Shown piece after piece: positions 12,694-25,491 of a DNA stretch of 64,000 bases. The DNA is from Coffea arabica (Eukaryota > Streptophyta > Magnoliopsida > Gentianales > Rubiaceae). The position numbers and the translations under genes are program-made. Location of the stretch: the NCBI RefSeq assembly GCF_036785885.1, contig NC_092317.1:2854501-2918500 (forward strand), written 5' to 3'. Below the pieces are notes generated by a model, which saw nothing but the letters and a program-made list of their open reading frames with translations, was not told the origin of the DNA and did no database searches. Each line of letters opens with the position of its first letter. The first letter of the stretch is position 1.

Positions 12694-12969
12694 CGAAGGT
12701 CTTATTTGATAACCCAATTCAGCACTTAAATTTAATGAATTCAGATCTTAATATATTCAGACCATTTGATAACAAAAAATTGAACATCTGAATTAATTAA
12801 GTGGCACTGAATTTTCTAAACCAAACTTGTTTCCAAAATCAAGTGATAAGCTATTCACTTATCATTGAATGTGATATACATTCGAATGCATTAGATTTAA
12901 TGTTTAGCAATTCAATAACTTAATGGATCATATTTCAGATATCAGATTTCAATTTTATCAGACGCAGTC
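12694..12969. mobile_element. MITE in copy A (about 276 bp)
   Basis: Inverted ends (ggtcttatttgataac on the left; the reverse complement of the right end contains gcgtctgataaaattgaa) flank a sequence rich in aattcagatct-like words. Copy B has an empty site (gtaaataactagactttcc near 35,905). A TAA trinucleotide borders both sides, suggesting a PIF/Harbinger (Tourist-like) target. The element resembles, but does not match, the one at 34,993-35,639. Confidence 0.55.
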
Positions 12970-14136
12970 TAAGACTTTCTATACCTTCAAAGCAGAGCTG
13001 CCAAAATAGACCCATCAATCTAATTCGAACTAGTCAAAGAAAGGAAAAAAAAAAGAATTTATTCTCTAGAAATCAAATCAAACTAGTCAAAGAAAAGAAA
13101 AGAAAAGAGGACGCTTTGTGGGATTTTCTATTGAGAGGACCAACTCCAAGATAACAGCACAGCAGCCAAAAAGATTGGAAGACCTTCTACGATTCTAATA
13201 TCGGAATATTCAACAGTCAAATGAATGGAGGACCCATAGATCTTATTAATTTGGGGAGGTCCATTTCTTAAATTCAAACCTGTCCCTTAACTAATACGAC
13301 TAGTACATTGCTGGTGTTTGCTAAAATTGCCTTCTTATTCTTAGTCAAAATTTGCATGGAAATGAAACAGGAGAAGGTGGCTTGTGAAGAAAAGTTGTAG
13401 CCGATCAATGTCGCGTGATTAGTAACAGCAAAATTGAGGTGGTGTTTTGAGATTTTTTTTGTGAGGACAATAAGGGAACCTAAATATTGCGACCATATTT
13501 TATTTCAGCAACTCCTAAGTTTTCAAATGAGTCTGCATTAGCCCGAAGACCATTCTCAGATAACGAGTCTCTAAGCAGGAAAGTACAAGCAATATTTGCT
13601 GATCCGGGGGTTAATCTCTAAACAAGTCAGATCATCATCCAATTAAAAAAATTTTTAATTCCTTCATGGCTTTGTTTTGTGTATGTGGGTAGATCATGCT
13701 ACTGTTAACTTGTTTACTTTGCATGGAGCATTGACATAGAAAGATAAAATAATTTTAGAATAATAAAAACAAGATCTTCTGTCTATCAGAACTCAGAATG
13801 ATAATTGAGCTCGATCGGAAAAGACAAAGCTTTTATGCAAAATTGCTGACTACCATTTATTATTACCTTAAACTAAGCTTGATCGTTTACAAATAAATGA
13901 ATAACATATATCACACACTCTATATTTATTTATATATATATATATATATCTATGTATATCCACCCAGTGGAGTGGAGTGGATAATGCTTCAAAATGCCCA
14001 GCCCTTTTTAAATTGAGGATTGAGCATTCAAGCAAATCTATACACAAACATTTTTTATGCTTCCAAGTGTCTTGCTCAGGAGATGAATGATGATAAACCC
14101 AGCTTCGCTTCCGCAATTTTGTTATGACTGCGTCTT
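12970..14136. other. 3' flank of transporter gene A, no gene seen
   Basis: No coding region supported. It aligns with copy B on both sides of that copy's large insertion: copy A reads continuously through cttattaatttggggaggt near 13,248, whereas copy B has more than 12 kb inserted there. A short (TA)n run lies near 13,930. The transporter 3' UTR must lie at the right end of this stretch. Confidence 0.6.
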
Positions 14137-17100
14137 TTATCTCCTCTGGAAGTTGAAAGTTTTAATGGCGTAGGCAAATATGAAGGCAAAAATTACTGGC
14201 AATCCAACAACTACACCAGCAACAGCTGGAAGAAAGTCATGTTTGTAACCAAAGTAACTTCTCAGGTAATCTTTAATTAATTCGCCGTTGTCTTCAAGAC
14301 GATCAGACAGATCCCCCCATTGGGATACAAATAGGCCATACAAGCTCCAAGCCACGGGACATCCCCAGTAATACCATCTCCACCAAATAGGAATCCTCTG
14401 TTGTTTGACAAGAAATTCAGAATTATTAAAAAGAAAGAAAGAAAAAAAAGAGAGAGTAAGATTTCTTGCTTTGCTTTGCTTTGCATGCGTGACTACTATG
14501 GAAAGAAATGATGATATTTGCACAACTTACCGGTCGGGGGATGAGGAATCCAGAAAAGAGATTCCATCCAGCATAAAAGGCAGCGGCGACGACGGCAGAA
14601 ATGTTGTGATTGGGAGTGACAGACACAACCATCATGCCATAGAAGGTGAAGTACAGTAATGTGAAGTACATGAAAAACAAGTACCAAAAGAATTTCGCGG
14701 CGGTCCATTCAAATCCAATCATAGCGTAGGTAATGAGAGAATAGAATACAGCTTGTTTAAGGATGTATAAAATCTCAATTCCAACCTGGAGACAGCAAAA
14801 CAATTTATCAGAACAAAAAAAAAAGACTACGCTCGTGAAGTGCCATGCAACGTCTGATATTCAGGAAATCGGCTCACCTGTGCAAAAGCATATGGCAAGG
14901 CAGAATACATTCCGGCTGCTCTCTCTCTGTAGAATACCGTCCGTTCTATAGCCACCACAGGTTGCACTGCTGCGGAGTTTTGCACCCCCAGGAAGAGAAC
15001 AGCAGCATACATTGAACCCATGGCATTGATAAGATCTTGTGTAGTCCCCCTGCGTTACAACAAGCCAATACGTTTAGTCAATGGAACTTGTGTCGAAATC
15101 ATGCTTCACAGGTTGTTTTTCAGGCCACATAATGTGAAGCGCTTGTTAACTTACTTTCTTTTACCCAGCTTCCAGAAGATTGTCCCAAATGACAGAGCAA
15201 TGAAGGAGGTGAATAAAAATCTCACGGCTGTATAAGGTGGATTGCGCCAGTATGATATGCGTTGTTTCCAGAAGCAAGCCATGCATTGCACAGGGAACGC
15301 CTGAGAGTACTTGGTAGGGAAGTAGAGGTCTTTTGTACCAGGGCGCGGGCTATCTAGTTCATGAATGAGTGCTTTGTTCCTCCTGGAATTTGCAACATAT
15401 ACAGAGTAAAGAAGTGCATACTAGATTGATGGTGTATTCTGTCATTGAATATTGGCGGCCCAAAGTAGCATCATCTGATTTAGAGGCAGAAATTGACTGT
15501 TGAATAACTAAACTGACCTGTATAAATCAGAGTTTTTATAGATCTCAGCAAAATCGGCTCCCAACATAAGTTCTTGTGCTGAAGCAGTAACTTCCAACAT
15601 CCAGGTTGCTGGGTTGTAACTATCTTTGATTTTGCTGACTCCATCAATTGCCTGAATTTGAAAGAAAAATGAATATGTAGGATTCTAATTTGGAAAACAA
15701 GCTTTTCAAGTACTACATGTTAATCAGAAACTTACCTCAAAGTACTTAATCAATTCGATGGAATTGTGGCCAAGCGGCCCGACATATATTTCTTGGCCTC
15801 CTCGCTTCAGAAGGAATAACTGCAGAACCATGTCCAGTTTTAGCAGTTCTCATTAATTCAAAAACCAAAAAGTACTCAAAATTCTGAACAGAACATTACC
15901 TCATCGAAAGCTTCAAATATGTCAATGCTTGGCTGATGAATGGTGCATACTACAGTTCTTCCAGTGTCTACAGTATTTCTCACAGTTCTCATCACAATTG
16001 CAGCAGCTCTTGCATCAAGACCTGAAGTTGGCTCGTCCATGAATATGATTGAGGGGTTAGCCACAAGTTCAACGGCAATAGTAAGCCTCTTGCGCTGCTC
16101 AGTTGAAAGACCGTTGACCCCTGGGAGCCCCACAAGTCCATCTCTCAATGAAGTAAGTTCCACAAGTTCCATAACTTCCTCAACGAACATCTGCAGATAT
16201 TAGTAACATGAATATGCACATAAGACACTTGATAAAGGAGACGCACATTAGCAAGGTTTCATAAATTTGTCAGCATTTTGATTGTTAAGCCAAAACAGAT
16301 TGAGGGATACAAACCATTCTGGTTTTAGCATCAACTTCTGCGGGCAGACGCAGCCAAGCTGAGTAAACTAGAGACTCATAAACAGTAACGTGAGGAGAGT
16401 GGATGTCATTCTGCTCGCAGTATCCAGATATCCGAGCAAAGGTCTCCTGATTCTTTGGATACCCAGAGATTGTAACGTTTCCTTCAATATATCCACCAGT
16501 TTTCCTACCAGCCAGCACATCCATTAAAGTTGTTTTACCGGCTCCACTGACACCCATTAAAGCAGTTAAAACACCAGGCCTAAACGCTCCACTAATCCCC
16601 TTGAGAAGCATGAGTTTATCTTCAACAGCACCCTGATCTTTCATTGCCTGCAGGTCATTGAAAGAATTAAGCAGTTATTTCGGAGATGGGTACTTCAATG
16701 ACTAATTATTAGCAGTAGCAGTAGCTGCTTATAAATCATCAACACAGGATTCCTCTCGGAAAGTTTGAACTTGTAACTTGTCCAAGTACCTGTGGCATGT
16801 CAACTGAGTATCTTATGTCGTCAAAGGTAATTGAATGCGGTTCAAATGGAAGAATCATTCCTCTTCTCCGATTCTCATTGGACTCAGTGATGGCATCTGC
16901 CCACGTAAAAGTAAACCTTTAGAAACCACACAAGGTAGAGGCATCATTACATCCATAGGCATCATTACATCCCTATGCAACTTACCTACGGAGCCATCTC
17001 TTTGGCCAGAATTTTCAGTGTTTTCACTTTCTTCTGGTAGAACAGCTTGAGGCTTCCCGAGTGCTGCAAAAGTTTTGTCTAATTATTAGTACCTGACCTT

Positions 17101-20100
17101 CAAATGATTTCAACTTACTAAACAAAAACAAGACTCACGCTGAAGATAAGTGAGAGCGAGGGTATAGAAGAAATTTAACAGGAGAATGAATCCACCACAC
17201 GCTCCAAGTCCGATCCAGTACCAGTATGATTGAGGGAAGAATCCTTTAGATTTCAAGACTTGAGCTCCCAATGTTTCATTTGTATTTGGCACAATCTATG
17301 CGAGTACAGAATATAATAAGAAGTTAGTCCAAATCCCAGATTCAGAAATTCAGGAACCATGCAATTGCTGAGCATAGTAATTTACTTGTCTCCAGTGCTT
17401 TCCCGTAAATTCGTTAACAAGAATTGCATTCTGTGCATACATCAATGGTGAGGACCAGTAACCCCACAACCACCATTTCTTCACTTGATCTGCATCATTC
17501 CATAAAATAAGAAAAACAAAAGCAAATATCAGTCACTTTTACTGATTATGAGGAGAACAGAGATTTGACTTTGAATTCGGAGCATTACCTCTTGATAAGA
17601 CAAATCCACCCAATGCAAAAAGCAGCATCAATGCGAATGTCCCAAATGTGTTAGCCACAATCATGTTCCTGGAAGCTGCCCCAATGAATCTAAACAATGC
17701 TGATGCTACCTGATTTATAGCGACCAGTATCAGGTAGTGTTTGAAAAACCTGCAGCAAACGTACCAGATATGAAAAATGCGGACCTTTACAATAAAAGTT
17801 ACTGAGCAAAGTTAGTTTGATAGTTTACTTTACTATAGAAGTTACTGAGCAAAGTTACTTAGGTAGTTTACCTCGCAGGGCTTGGATCAAATCCAATGAC
17901 ATAGTAGGTCATAACTACCCAAACAGCAACTTCAAGAAAAGTGATGGGTATCTTGAGAATCCATGTGGGCAGAGCATACGACCAGGCAGGAAAAAACCGG
18001 AAGTCCCTTTGCTTGAAGAAGACCGGAAGCTTGAGAATTGTCATCGCCAGTTCGGACATTCCATTAAACATGACCTGAACGACCGAGAAAAATAGAGCAC
18101 CAAGATATATTCCTCCATCAACAACATTTCTTCTTGGCATTTTAGTCCTAAAGAACACTGTCATTCCGATAAGGGCCATCATGATTAGCTGAGAGATTTT
18201 GAAAATGTAGATAAAGGAGTTTCTCTTTATAAGCAAGAGTTCTCTAGCGGAGTTGGCTTTAAAAATCTCTTTATTGTTAACACCATAGGTTTGGGTAGTC
18301 AAAGCGGCTGGATGACTTTTGCTCTTATCAAATGGTGTTGCAAGTTCATTTGCTAGTGTCCTTCCAACATGGAATGATTGGAATGACTCGGCAAATTCAG
18401 TCGCAGCTATATATCTGTAGGGTTCGTCTCTACGTGCCCAGTACTGCTGCTGATCTTTCTTTGATGTAACCTGCACAAATATGTAATTTTATGTTATAAC
18501 TGGATAAGGGGACTCAAAAATCGATGTTATTATAAATGTTTATTTTACAATAAAAGCATACTTCTTGCAAGAAGTCAGCAACTCCTTTCCTCTCCGGGCA
18601 TCGGAAACCCATAGATTCAAAAAATTCAAGAACATTTTCTCGGGGGCCCTGGTAAACAATCAGGCCATCGGATAAGAGGACAATATCATCGAAGAGGTCA
18701 TATGTCTCAGGAGCCGGCTGCAGGAGTGAAATGAACGCAGTTCCCTTCATAATATGCACATATTGTCTGAGGGAATTCACAATCTGGAAAGTAGTAGAAC
18801 TATCTAATCCAGTTGATATCTCATCCATGAATAGTGCATTTGTCGGTCCAACAAGCATTTCACCTGAAATTTTAAGTAAACCATCAGCTAAGTTTAGGGC
18901 TGTAAAGTCTAAACAGGGCTTGCTCTGGTTTATTAGACGTATGGTTCAGTTTTTACCTGTTGTCACACGCTTCTTTTGTCCTCCAGAGATTCCTCTCAGC
19001 ATTTCATCTCCCACCAGAGTGTCTGCGCAAATTTCCAGTCCCAAAATCTGCACAACAATGAAAAAATGAGTACTTATTTTGCGGTTTCATGCTGTTGTAA
19101 GACTAAGAGGAATCTAACGAGATACGGTACCCGAAGAACATAATCTGTGACAACAGTTGCTTCTTGGCCTTCAGTAGCCGCAGACTGGAATAACCAAATA
19201 GAATATGTGAATCACTAAATGGACAAACTAAAATTGCTTTGCTGATTAGTTCAACTATGACTAGTGTTATTTCTTTCTGACCTTCATGTATATATCAATA
19301 TCGGGATCAGGCTTGATATTTGCTGCTTTTTCTCTTCTTGACAACTCCGCCAACATCTCTGCAATTTTTTTTTAAAGAAGAATGAATATACTTAATCACC
19401 AAGTAAACATAAAAGAGCAAGAAGTAGGAGTAATCTCCTGACTAACCATAACGAGATCCAACGCCTTGGCACCTGGCAGAAAATGCTAGAGTTTCTCTCA
19501 CAGTCATTTCTCCAATATGGAGATCATGTTGACTAACATACGCAGCAGTTCTTTGGGGTACAAATTCATTCATGCCGTGCCCATTGTAAGTAATCCTTCC
19601 AGAAGACTGGTGTGAAAAAAGAAAAGACGTTAGTGCTTTCAATTAAGAAACTAGCTTCATATCGGACGTTAATTCCAGCAGTGTAGTTGCTGTAGATTTA
19701 CCTTCAAATCGGGGTCAAGCTTTCCAGCCAAAGCCATCAAAAGTGTTGTCTTTCCAGACCCTGGAGGACCTAATAGTAATGTCATTCTGCAAAGACAAGA
19801 TTAAAGAGTTGAACAAGAGACAATTATCTTCAAATATTGAAGTCACGTACAGATATAAAACCCCTGAATTAGGCCATGTTTGATTTCATTAGTAATCTGC
19901 TTTCTTACCTTGAAGGCTTGATAATTCCACTGACATCGCGAAGTATTTTAATATTCTTCTTTCTGCTTGGAAGTATGTGAAGATTGTTCAAGAGCCCCTT
20001 TTGAAAAGGTAAAAGAAAAAAAGGAAGAGCGGGGAAACAGACAAGTTAGATCAAAGCATCCGTTGCATGCTTGAAGGTACAAATAATCTAAAACAATTAT

Positions 20101-20710
20101 ATGTTTCATATAACGGAAAAGCAGGTGATGAATAACAAGATTTACCTCTATCATATTGGTAGCGAAGTTAAGGAAGGTAGGCAGAGCACTACTTCCTACA
20201 TAAGCTTCTGCCTCAACATTTAGATGCTCATATCTTACTTCAATTGTAGGCAAATCGATTCCAACTCTAAAGTTATACCACAGCGAAAACCAAAAAAATC
20301 CATCATTTAAAAGATCAAATTTTTGGTTGATTTATTTGTTGAAAGATACAAAGTGAAGAGAGCAATCAGCAGAAGTGGTAGTACCTATCAATTCTGTTCC
20401 TCAGTTTCATCAAGAATTTCTCATTATCCTCTTCTGCAACCTTGATGAGCCTCTCAATGAGAGTTTTTCTTTCTTGAAATCCAAAGTTCTCTACATCCAC
20501 TTCATTGACTTCACCTCGTGATCCAAAGAGCAGCCCTTTTCTCAGTCTATCAAAGGTTGGTAGCTTTTCAAGGGAAGCCCATTTCAGAGCGTCTTCATCA
20601 TCTTCGTCTCGCGATGAACGTGAAAACACTTCCAGGCCTGTATTCCTCCACAAGGCTGAGCTGTTAGCTCTTAAACTACCTCTTAAACTACCGCTCGGTC
20701 CTATCTCCAT
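14137..20710 (-). CDS. Full-size PDR-type ABCG transporter, copy A
   Basis: ATP-driven plasma-membrane exporter of the pleiotropic drug resistance (ABCG/PDR) subfamily; family members move terpenoids, alkaloids, phenolics, hormones or waxes. The substrate is unknown here. I assemble 23 exons with GT-AG introns: 20385-20710, 20146-20266, 19909-19997, 19702-19786, 19447-19606, 19282-19358, 19131-19184, 18957-19047, 18562-18863, 17872-18470, 17589-17749, 17386-17489, 17139-17295, 16986-17063, 16790-16896, 16315-16647, 15900-16190, 15736-15819, 15518-15651, 15155-15382, 14878-15049, 14531-14785, 14137-14397. The total of 4,269 nt gives 1,422 aa, normal for the family. NBD1: Walker [10 protein letters not shown] 185-193, signature SGGQ 325-328, Walker B ALFMDE 344-349. 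NBD2: Walker [10 protein letters not shown] 869-877, LSTEQRKRL 976-984, Walker B IIFMDE 996-1001. Each NBD precedes a hydrophobic membrane domain. It ends in the family-typical KTFNFQRR. The start MEIGPSG is preferred; an in-frame ATG lies 21 nt upstream. Confidence 0.95.
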
Positions 20711-21017
20711 TCTGATCCCAAGTGCGCACAATATGCAACACTAGGCCAGTAAAACGTCTTCAAAAACAGCTCGAGAATCCTCGAAACTTGGCAGGCTTGA
20801 ATCAAAATCTTAGCAATTCAGCCGCCTTGATCAAAAGGGATGACTACTCAGTTCCTAGTCTCTTTCTTTCTTTCTCTTTCTTTTTTTTTTTTTTTTTTTT
20901 GCAACTGTTAGTTCAAAGTACGCCCCTAGCTGCAGAAGGCGTGCAATTACAGTTTGAGAAAGAGTTGGGAGACGAAGAAAAGAACGTAATATTTTGAAGG
21001 GGGTTTGAGTTGGAGAG

Positions 21018-21025
21018 TATTTATA
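21018..21025 (-). promoter_or_regulatory. Candidate TATA box of transporter gene A
   Basis: The minus strand reads TATAAATA, about 310 bp upstream of the ATG. The same motif with nearly identical spacing occurs upstream of gene B (56,803-56,810). Between the motif and the ATG lies a long T tract on the plus strand (about 20,880-20,900), which would be an A tract in the 5' UTR. Confidence 0.5.
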
Positions 21026-21283
21026 GAGTTGTTAACTTATGAGGTTGTTAAATTGTTAAGTTGAACGAAGACCGGCGGCTCGTATATCTTGAAATGTACC
21101 CATTTCTAGAATACGTGAATTAGGCAGGGGGGAATTTGGATCAAATATTTTTCTCCTGTGTGCGTGGAAAATGGGAACATCATTGTTGACCAGTGACCCA
21201 GGCTCCTTCCTCTGCCTTTCGGATAATTTCAACGGTCAAAATAATAAACCCACAGGTCTTGGAAGATTCTTGATCATAAATAG

Positions 21284-21354
21284 TGGCATTAAGTTGGCTT
21301 CTAGCTCTTTTTTTTTTGTGCACTAAGTTGGCATTAAGTTGGCTTCTAGCTCTT
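21284..21354. mobile_element. Ultra-short poly(A)-tailed insertion with 26-bp TSD
   Basis: A perfect 26-bp direct repeat at 21,284-21,309 and 21,329-21,354 flanks a 19-bp insert (21,310-21,328) made of eight T followed by gtgcactaagt. As with the other micro-insertions, the non-target sequence is a poly(A) tail plus a few bases on the minus strand. It lies just outside the duplicated block, so no empty sister site is available. Confidence 0.6.
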
Positions 21355-21819
21355 CACATCATGCACATGGTTGTTTTAGAAGATCCCTAGTGTGATTGTT
21401 TAGATTTACAGTGTAGAAAAGTACTCCTCTTTTTTTTTTTTTCTTTTTGAGTTTTCTTTCCCTTTCCAAACGGGAGACTGATTAATTTAGTCAGAAAAAT
21501 AGTCGGAATAATGAAATTATTTCAAATATTTTCCAACCCACCTTGAATAGTAAATTTATTTCAAATAATATTTCACTTGCATCATAAATTCATTTTCTAA
21601 TTCATACTTTTATATTTTCAATCATCTTTTTATCTCACATATATCACATCATAAAAAGTGTTACAGTAATTATTTCAAATAATACTCTGTCCAAACAAAC
21701 CCAAAGACAGCCGACTCTCTGTGTATTTTTGTCTGCCTCAGTGGTCATCGTGTTTCCCTCAACTTGATTCCGATTCCTTAAAAAGTTGTAATCTTCGAAC
21801 TTGAAAGGAATATCTTATA

Positions 21820-22262
21820 CTCCCTCCGTCCCGTTTTGTTAGTCTTGTTTTCCTTTTTTGTCTGTCCCAAATTGTAGTCCACTTTCCTAGTAAGAAATGT
21901 AGTAATCTTTCAAATTGTCTAAAATACCCTTATTAAATATCTTGTTATTAATACATTGTTATTAAATACTAACCCACTATATTGAATACATTGAGCTTTT
22001 CCAATACATAGATAAATGAAAAGTCTATCTTTGTTATTTATTGGCACTATTGGCGGTAATTGAAACAATCAGGGTGTATTGGCGGTAACTGATATTTATT
22101 GGCACCATTAGCTGTAACTGATATTAATTGGCACTCTTCGTGATTAGCATAAGGGTATTTTAGGAAATTATTAATCTAAATTTATGTTTCCAACCAAATT
22201 AATTACACTTTCTTAATCTGTGTGAAAAAAAAATTAAGACTAACAAAACGGGACGGAGGGAG
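21820..22262. mobile_element. Stowaway-like MITE (443 bp)
   Basis: The termini are ctccctccgtcccgttttgt and its inverted counterpart acaaaacgggacggagggag, with TA duplicated on both sides. The core contains a short internal repetition of ttggcggtaactgatat-like sequence at about 22,050-22,130. No coding capacity. Same family as 3,612-3,940 but longer. Confidence 0.9.
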
Positions 22263-22850
22263 TAATAAAACTAATTGGAGATTGATTTTGTTGAGGGTGC
22301 TTAGTTGTCACTCGTGTCCGTTCCCTCTTTCGCTTATAAATTATAATAATCCTTTCAACACTTCTTTTGTACCCTAGTCAAGATTGGTAGATAGTTCTTT
22401 TAAAGTAAACCACATGCCAAAATGAAATTAATCGACCAATTGAAATACACAAGAGATACAAATAAATAGAATCCAATATCCTTTAATTTCTTTGTATTTT
22501 CGTTCACGGCAACTAGAATTACCCAACCAAATCATCAAGTTCATGGTGCTTGTGGCCTTGAAATGGAATTTTCTCTCCTCCTAAATTTTTGTATACCAAA
22601 AATAGAAAACAACCACTTCTAGAACAACCAAGGGCAGCAAAAGAGTTTTATAATTACATGCTTGCCAAAGGCGAAACCAGCGTATATTTGGTAAATTCTT
22701 GCCTACAAGAATATATCTTGGAAGTTGGAAGCATGTTTTTATCGAGGAGTTATCTCCCATTTTATGCAGTTAATAGATGTTTGTGACTCCAAAAAAAAAC
22801 ACACACACACACACTTAAAAAGTGTGTTTGGATAGAGGATTATTTGAGAC

Positions 22851-23162
22851 AATTTTTTGAGAAAAATACTGTAACATTTTTTTTTTGATGAGATGTATAT
22901 GAAATAAAAGAAAAATTAAAAAATCTATTGATGATACAAGTAAGTAAATCAGTGTATGTAAATAAGATGCAAACCAAACTAATTATGGTTGTTGCTGCAT
23001 GATTAGAATTTTTTGAGAAAAATACTGTAACATTTTTTTTTTGATGAGATGTATATGAAATAAAAGAAAAATTAAAAAATCTATTGATGATACAAGTAAG
23101 TAAATCAGTGTATGTAAATAAGATGCAAACCAAACTAATTATGGTTGTTGCTGCATGATTAG
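22851..23162. repeat. Two-copy tandem duplication, 156-bp unit
   Basis: 22,851-23,006 and 23,007-23,162 are essentially identical head-to-tail copies. The unit contains words (tactgtaacattttt, gatgagatgtatatgaaat) also seen in the MITE-like sequence at 29,121-29,282, so a short transposon seems to have been duplicated in place. An open frame across it is a by-product of the repeat. Confidence 0.9.
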
Positions 23163-24046
23163 ACTCTGGCTGGCTTTTACTACAAAACAAAATTTAACAC
23201 AGTATCTGCTGTATTAATCTGGATCTATTTTTTTTTATTGTTTTATTTGATAATTGATACCAATGAGAGAATGTGTACAGCTACAAGCAGTAGATAAATC
23301 AGCATCGCTTTAGGGCGGCTCGAACATGCAAAACATCCATTGTCCTTGTCAATAATTTTGGTTGTGGGGTATTGATGTTTGTTTAACGAACTGAATTAGA
23401 ATCCAGAGCATCTCTCAAACAACTTTGTCCGTGATTAATTGTTTTTGTTAAAAAAAACATTTATCTTTTTTTTTTTAAGAAAAATATTTGCTTTTCCATT
23501 CCGAATAATTACTCTTTTAACTCCGATTTATGAGTGAGACAACATGCTAGTGACATCAAGAAGTAGCTAAGGGAAAAAGATAAGGCAGAAATATTAGTGG
23601 ATAAAGCTTTCCATAAAATTAGATGACATTAACCTGTCCCGAGTATTCATTTGCATTAGAGTTTTCTTTTTTCAGAAATTCCAAATATTTACCTCGTCGA
23701 AGATTAACTTATGGATTAACAATTGGAATCCACATAGTCCTTTGATTGAAGCAAAACATCAGAGGTAACTTGGTTTTAATTTGGCATGGTTTAAACAGTA
23801 TACTCTTTGGCATGCTTTTATCGTGTGGTTGGATTGTAAGAAACAGGATAGCAATTAAAGACAGGTTATTGTGATGGGGAGTTGTTTCAGAAGGATGATG
23901 TTCTTCATGCGCCTATATGCAAATGATTCACTGGAGCACCTGTTTTTCTCTTGTGAATATATATAGCTTATGTTTTGGGGAGAGTTCGAAGGCATTTTTG
24001 CTTGTTATATATGGGATTTATGGTTGTTCTCAAGAACTTAATTCAA
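23163..24046. other. Intergenic spacer, no gene seen
   Basis: AT-rich sequence without supported coding regions or clear transposon ends. It lies between the 156-bp tandem duplication and the hAT element. Confidence 0.4.
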
Positions 24047-24054
24047 CATATTAA

Positions 24055-24773
24055 TAGGGATGGCAATAGGGGCGGGTGACCCGCCCCGCGGGGGGCTAAT
24101 GGGGAGGGGGTTGGGGCAGGGGCGGGGGGAATTTTTTTCCCCCCGCTTAGAAACAGGGCGGGGGCGGGGGGTAACCGCCACCTGCTTTAAAAAAATAAAT
24201 ATATAAAATATATATGTATATAATTATATATATAATATATAATTTAATTAGTTACAAACTTATGATAATGATATTATTAGTTATATGTATTATATAATGT
24301 CTATTAGTATATATAATATAATTGATATTATTAATTATACTAATAATTATATATGTGTACTAATACAAATTATTAATTGGTTATACTAAATTTACTAATA
24401 CATTTATACTAAATCCCTAATTACACTTAATACAACAACATTTTTTTCTTAAAAAAAGCACAAGCACAATAATGAATTAGTGATTGTATTTGTGCCAAAA
24501 GTGAAAACTTGACTACTTTAGTTATATTTATTTCATCATGTTGGATTGTATTTAAATAATTTTTATTTGATTGTTTTTGTAAGTTTCAATTATAAAATTA
24601 CAATGAATAATAATTTGATGATGTGTTGATATTTTAGTACTTGATTATTTGTTAAAATTTAACCATAATAAAATTATATAACAAATTTTTATTAGTCTCG
24701 CAGGAGCACCCGCGGGGAAAACGGGGCGGGGGGAGCGGGGGACGGGGGATGGAGGAGGGGTCCCCCATCCCTA
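24055..24773. mobile_element. Non-autonomous hAT element (719 bp)
   Basis: The ends read tagggatggcaa on the left and ccatcccta on the right, giving the inverted repeat tagggatgg. A perfect 8-bp target-site duplication, catattaa, lies at 24,047-24,054 and 24,774-24,781. The subterminal zones are extremely G/C-rich (gggcggg, ccccgc words), whereas the core is AT-rich. No transposase. The 8-bp duplication assigns it to hAT. Confidence 0.92.
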
Positions 24774-25491
24774 CATATTAACTATGGTTCTTTTATCACT
24801 ATGGTCTGTAAATGTGCTTTTGCAGTGACTATTTATATTTTATACCCCCTATGGAGAGAGGAACAGAAGGCTGCTTTGTAGAAGCACTATGGCTGCAGAT
24901 GCTATCATTCAATCAATTATGCAGATGATTGGGAATATTGTGTAAATTAGGAGTTTAGTTACAATGGAATTTTGTTCCTGATGTCTTTCCTTTGAATCAG
25001 ATTATAGTGCAGGAGTTTTACTGCTTTGTGACTGCATATTGCTTTTTCTAATAAAAGTTTATTAATCGCCCGAGAAAAAATAAAGGCCATGGCTCGTCAA
25101 ATCTTGATTTGCTCCTACGCTATTGCTGTGCCTAGAGATTGGCAATAATGTTTGAATTTGTAAAAATTTAGCCTAATTTGAAACTTTAACTCATTTTAAT
25201 CTGTCGCGCACTCTCAAAATACTATGACACTCATATGTAAATTACATTAGAAAAGAAAATTTTGGAAGATACCATGTAATTGCAAGGAAGATAATGGAAA
25301 TTATGCTTATTTGATGAATTTCTTAGAGGGCTTAATCCTAAAATCCGAAAAAATAAATAAATAATTTCTATCCTAGTTTTGTTTTAAAGGAAAAAGAAGG
25401 AAAAGAAGACCAAAACTTTTAGGGTAAAGTACATAAAACCCCCATGTGGTTAAGGAAATTGACACGAAACCTCCTCATTGTTTAGAAACTC

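Larger units (their letters stand above)
1326..21260. repeat. Segmental duplication, copy A
   Basis: Copy A of a direct duplication whose partner is 27,335-57,118. Matching landmarks in the same order include the sequence 5' of the dioxygenase 3' end (1,326 and 27,340), the three dioxygenase exons, the sequence around 3,410-3,540 (partner 31,060-31,165), the block 10,945-13,860 (partner 32,915-49,620, interrupted by transposons), all 23 transporter exons, and the transporter promoter up to about 21,258 (partner about 57,115). Length differences are explained by insertions private to one copy. The breakpoints are approximate because similarity fades rather than ending sharply. Confidence 0.92.

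Noticed and set aside
20722-20997. Plus-strand open frame upstream of transporter A (and its equivalent at 56,512)
   Set aside because: Antisense to the transporter 5' UTR and promoter, includes a poly-T-encoded Phe run, and the frame is not conserved between copies.
22840-23190. 116-codon minus-strand open frame with an internally repeated peptide
   Set aside because: It is produced entirely by the 156-bp tandem duplication of a non-coding short element.
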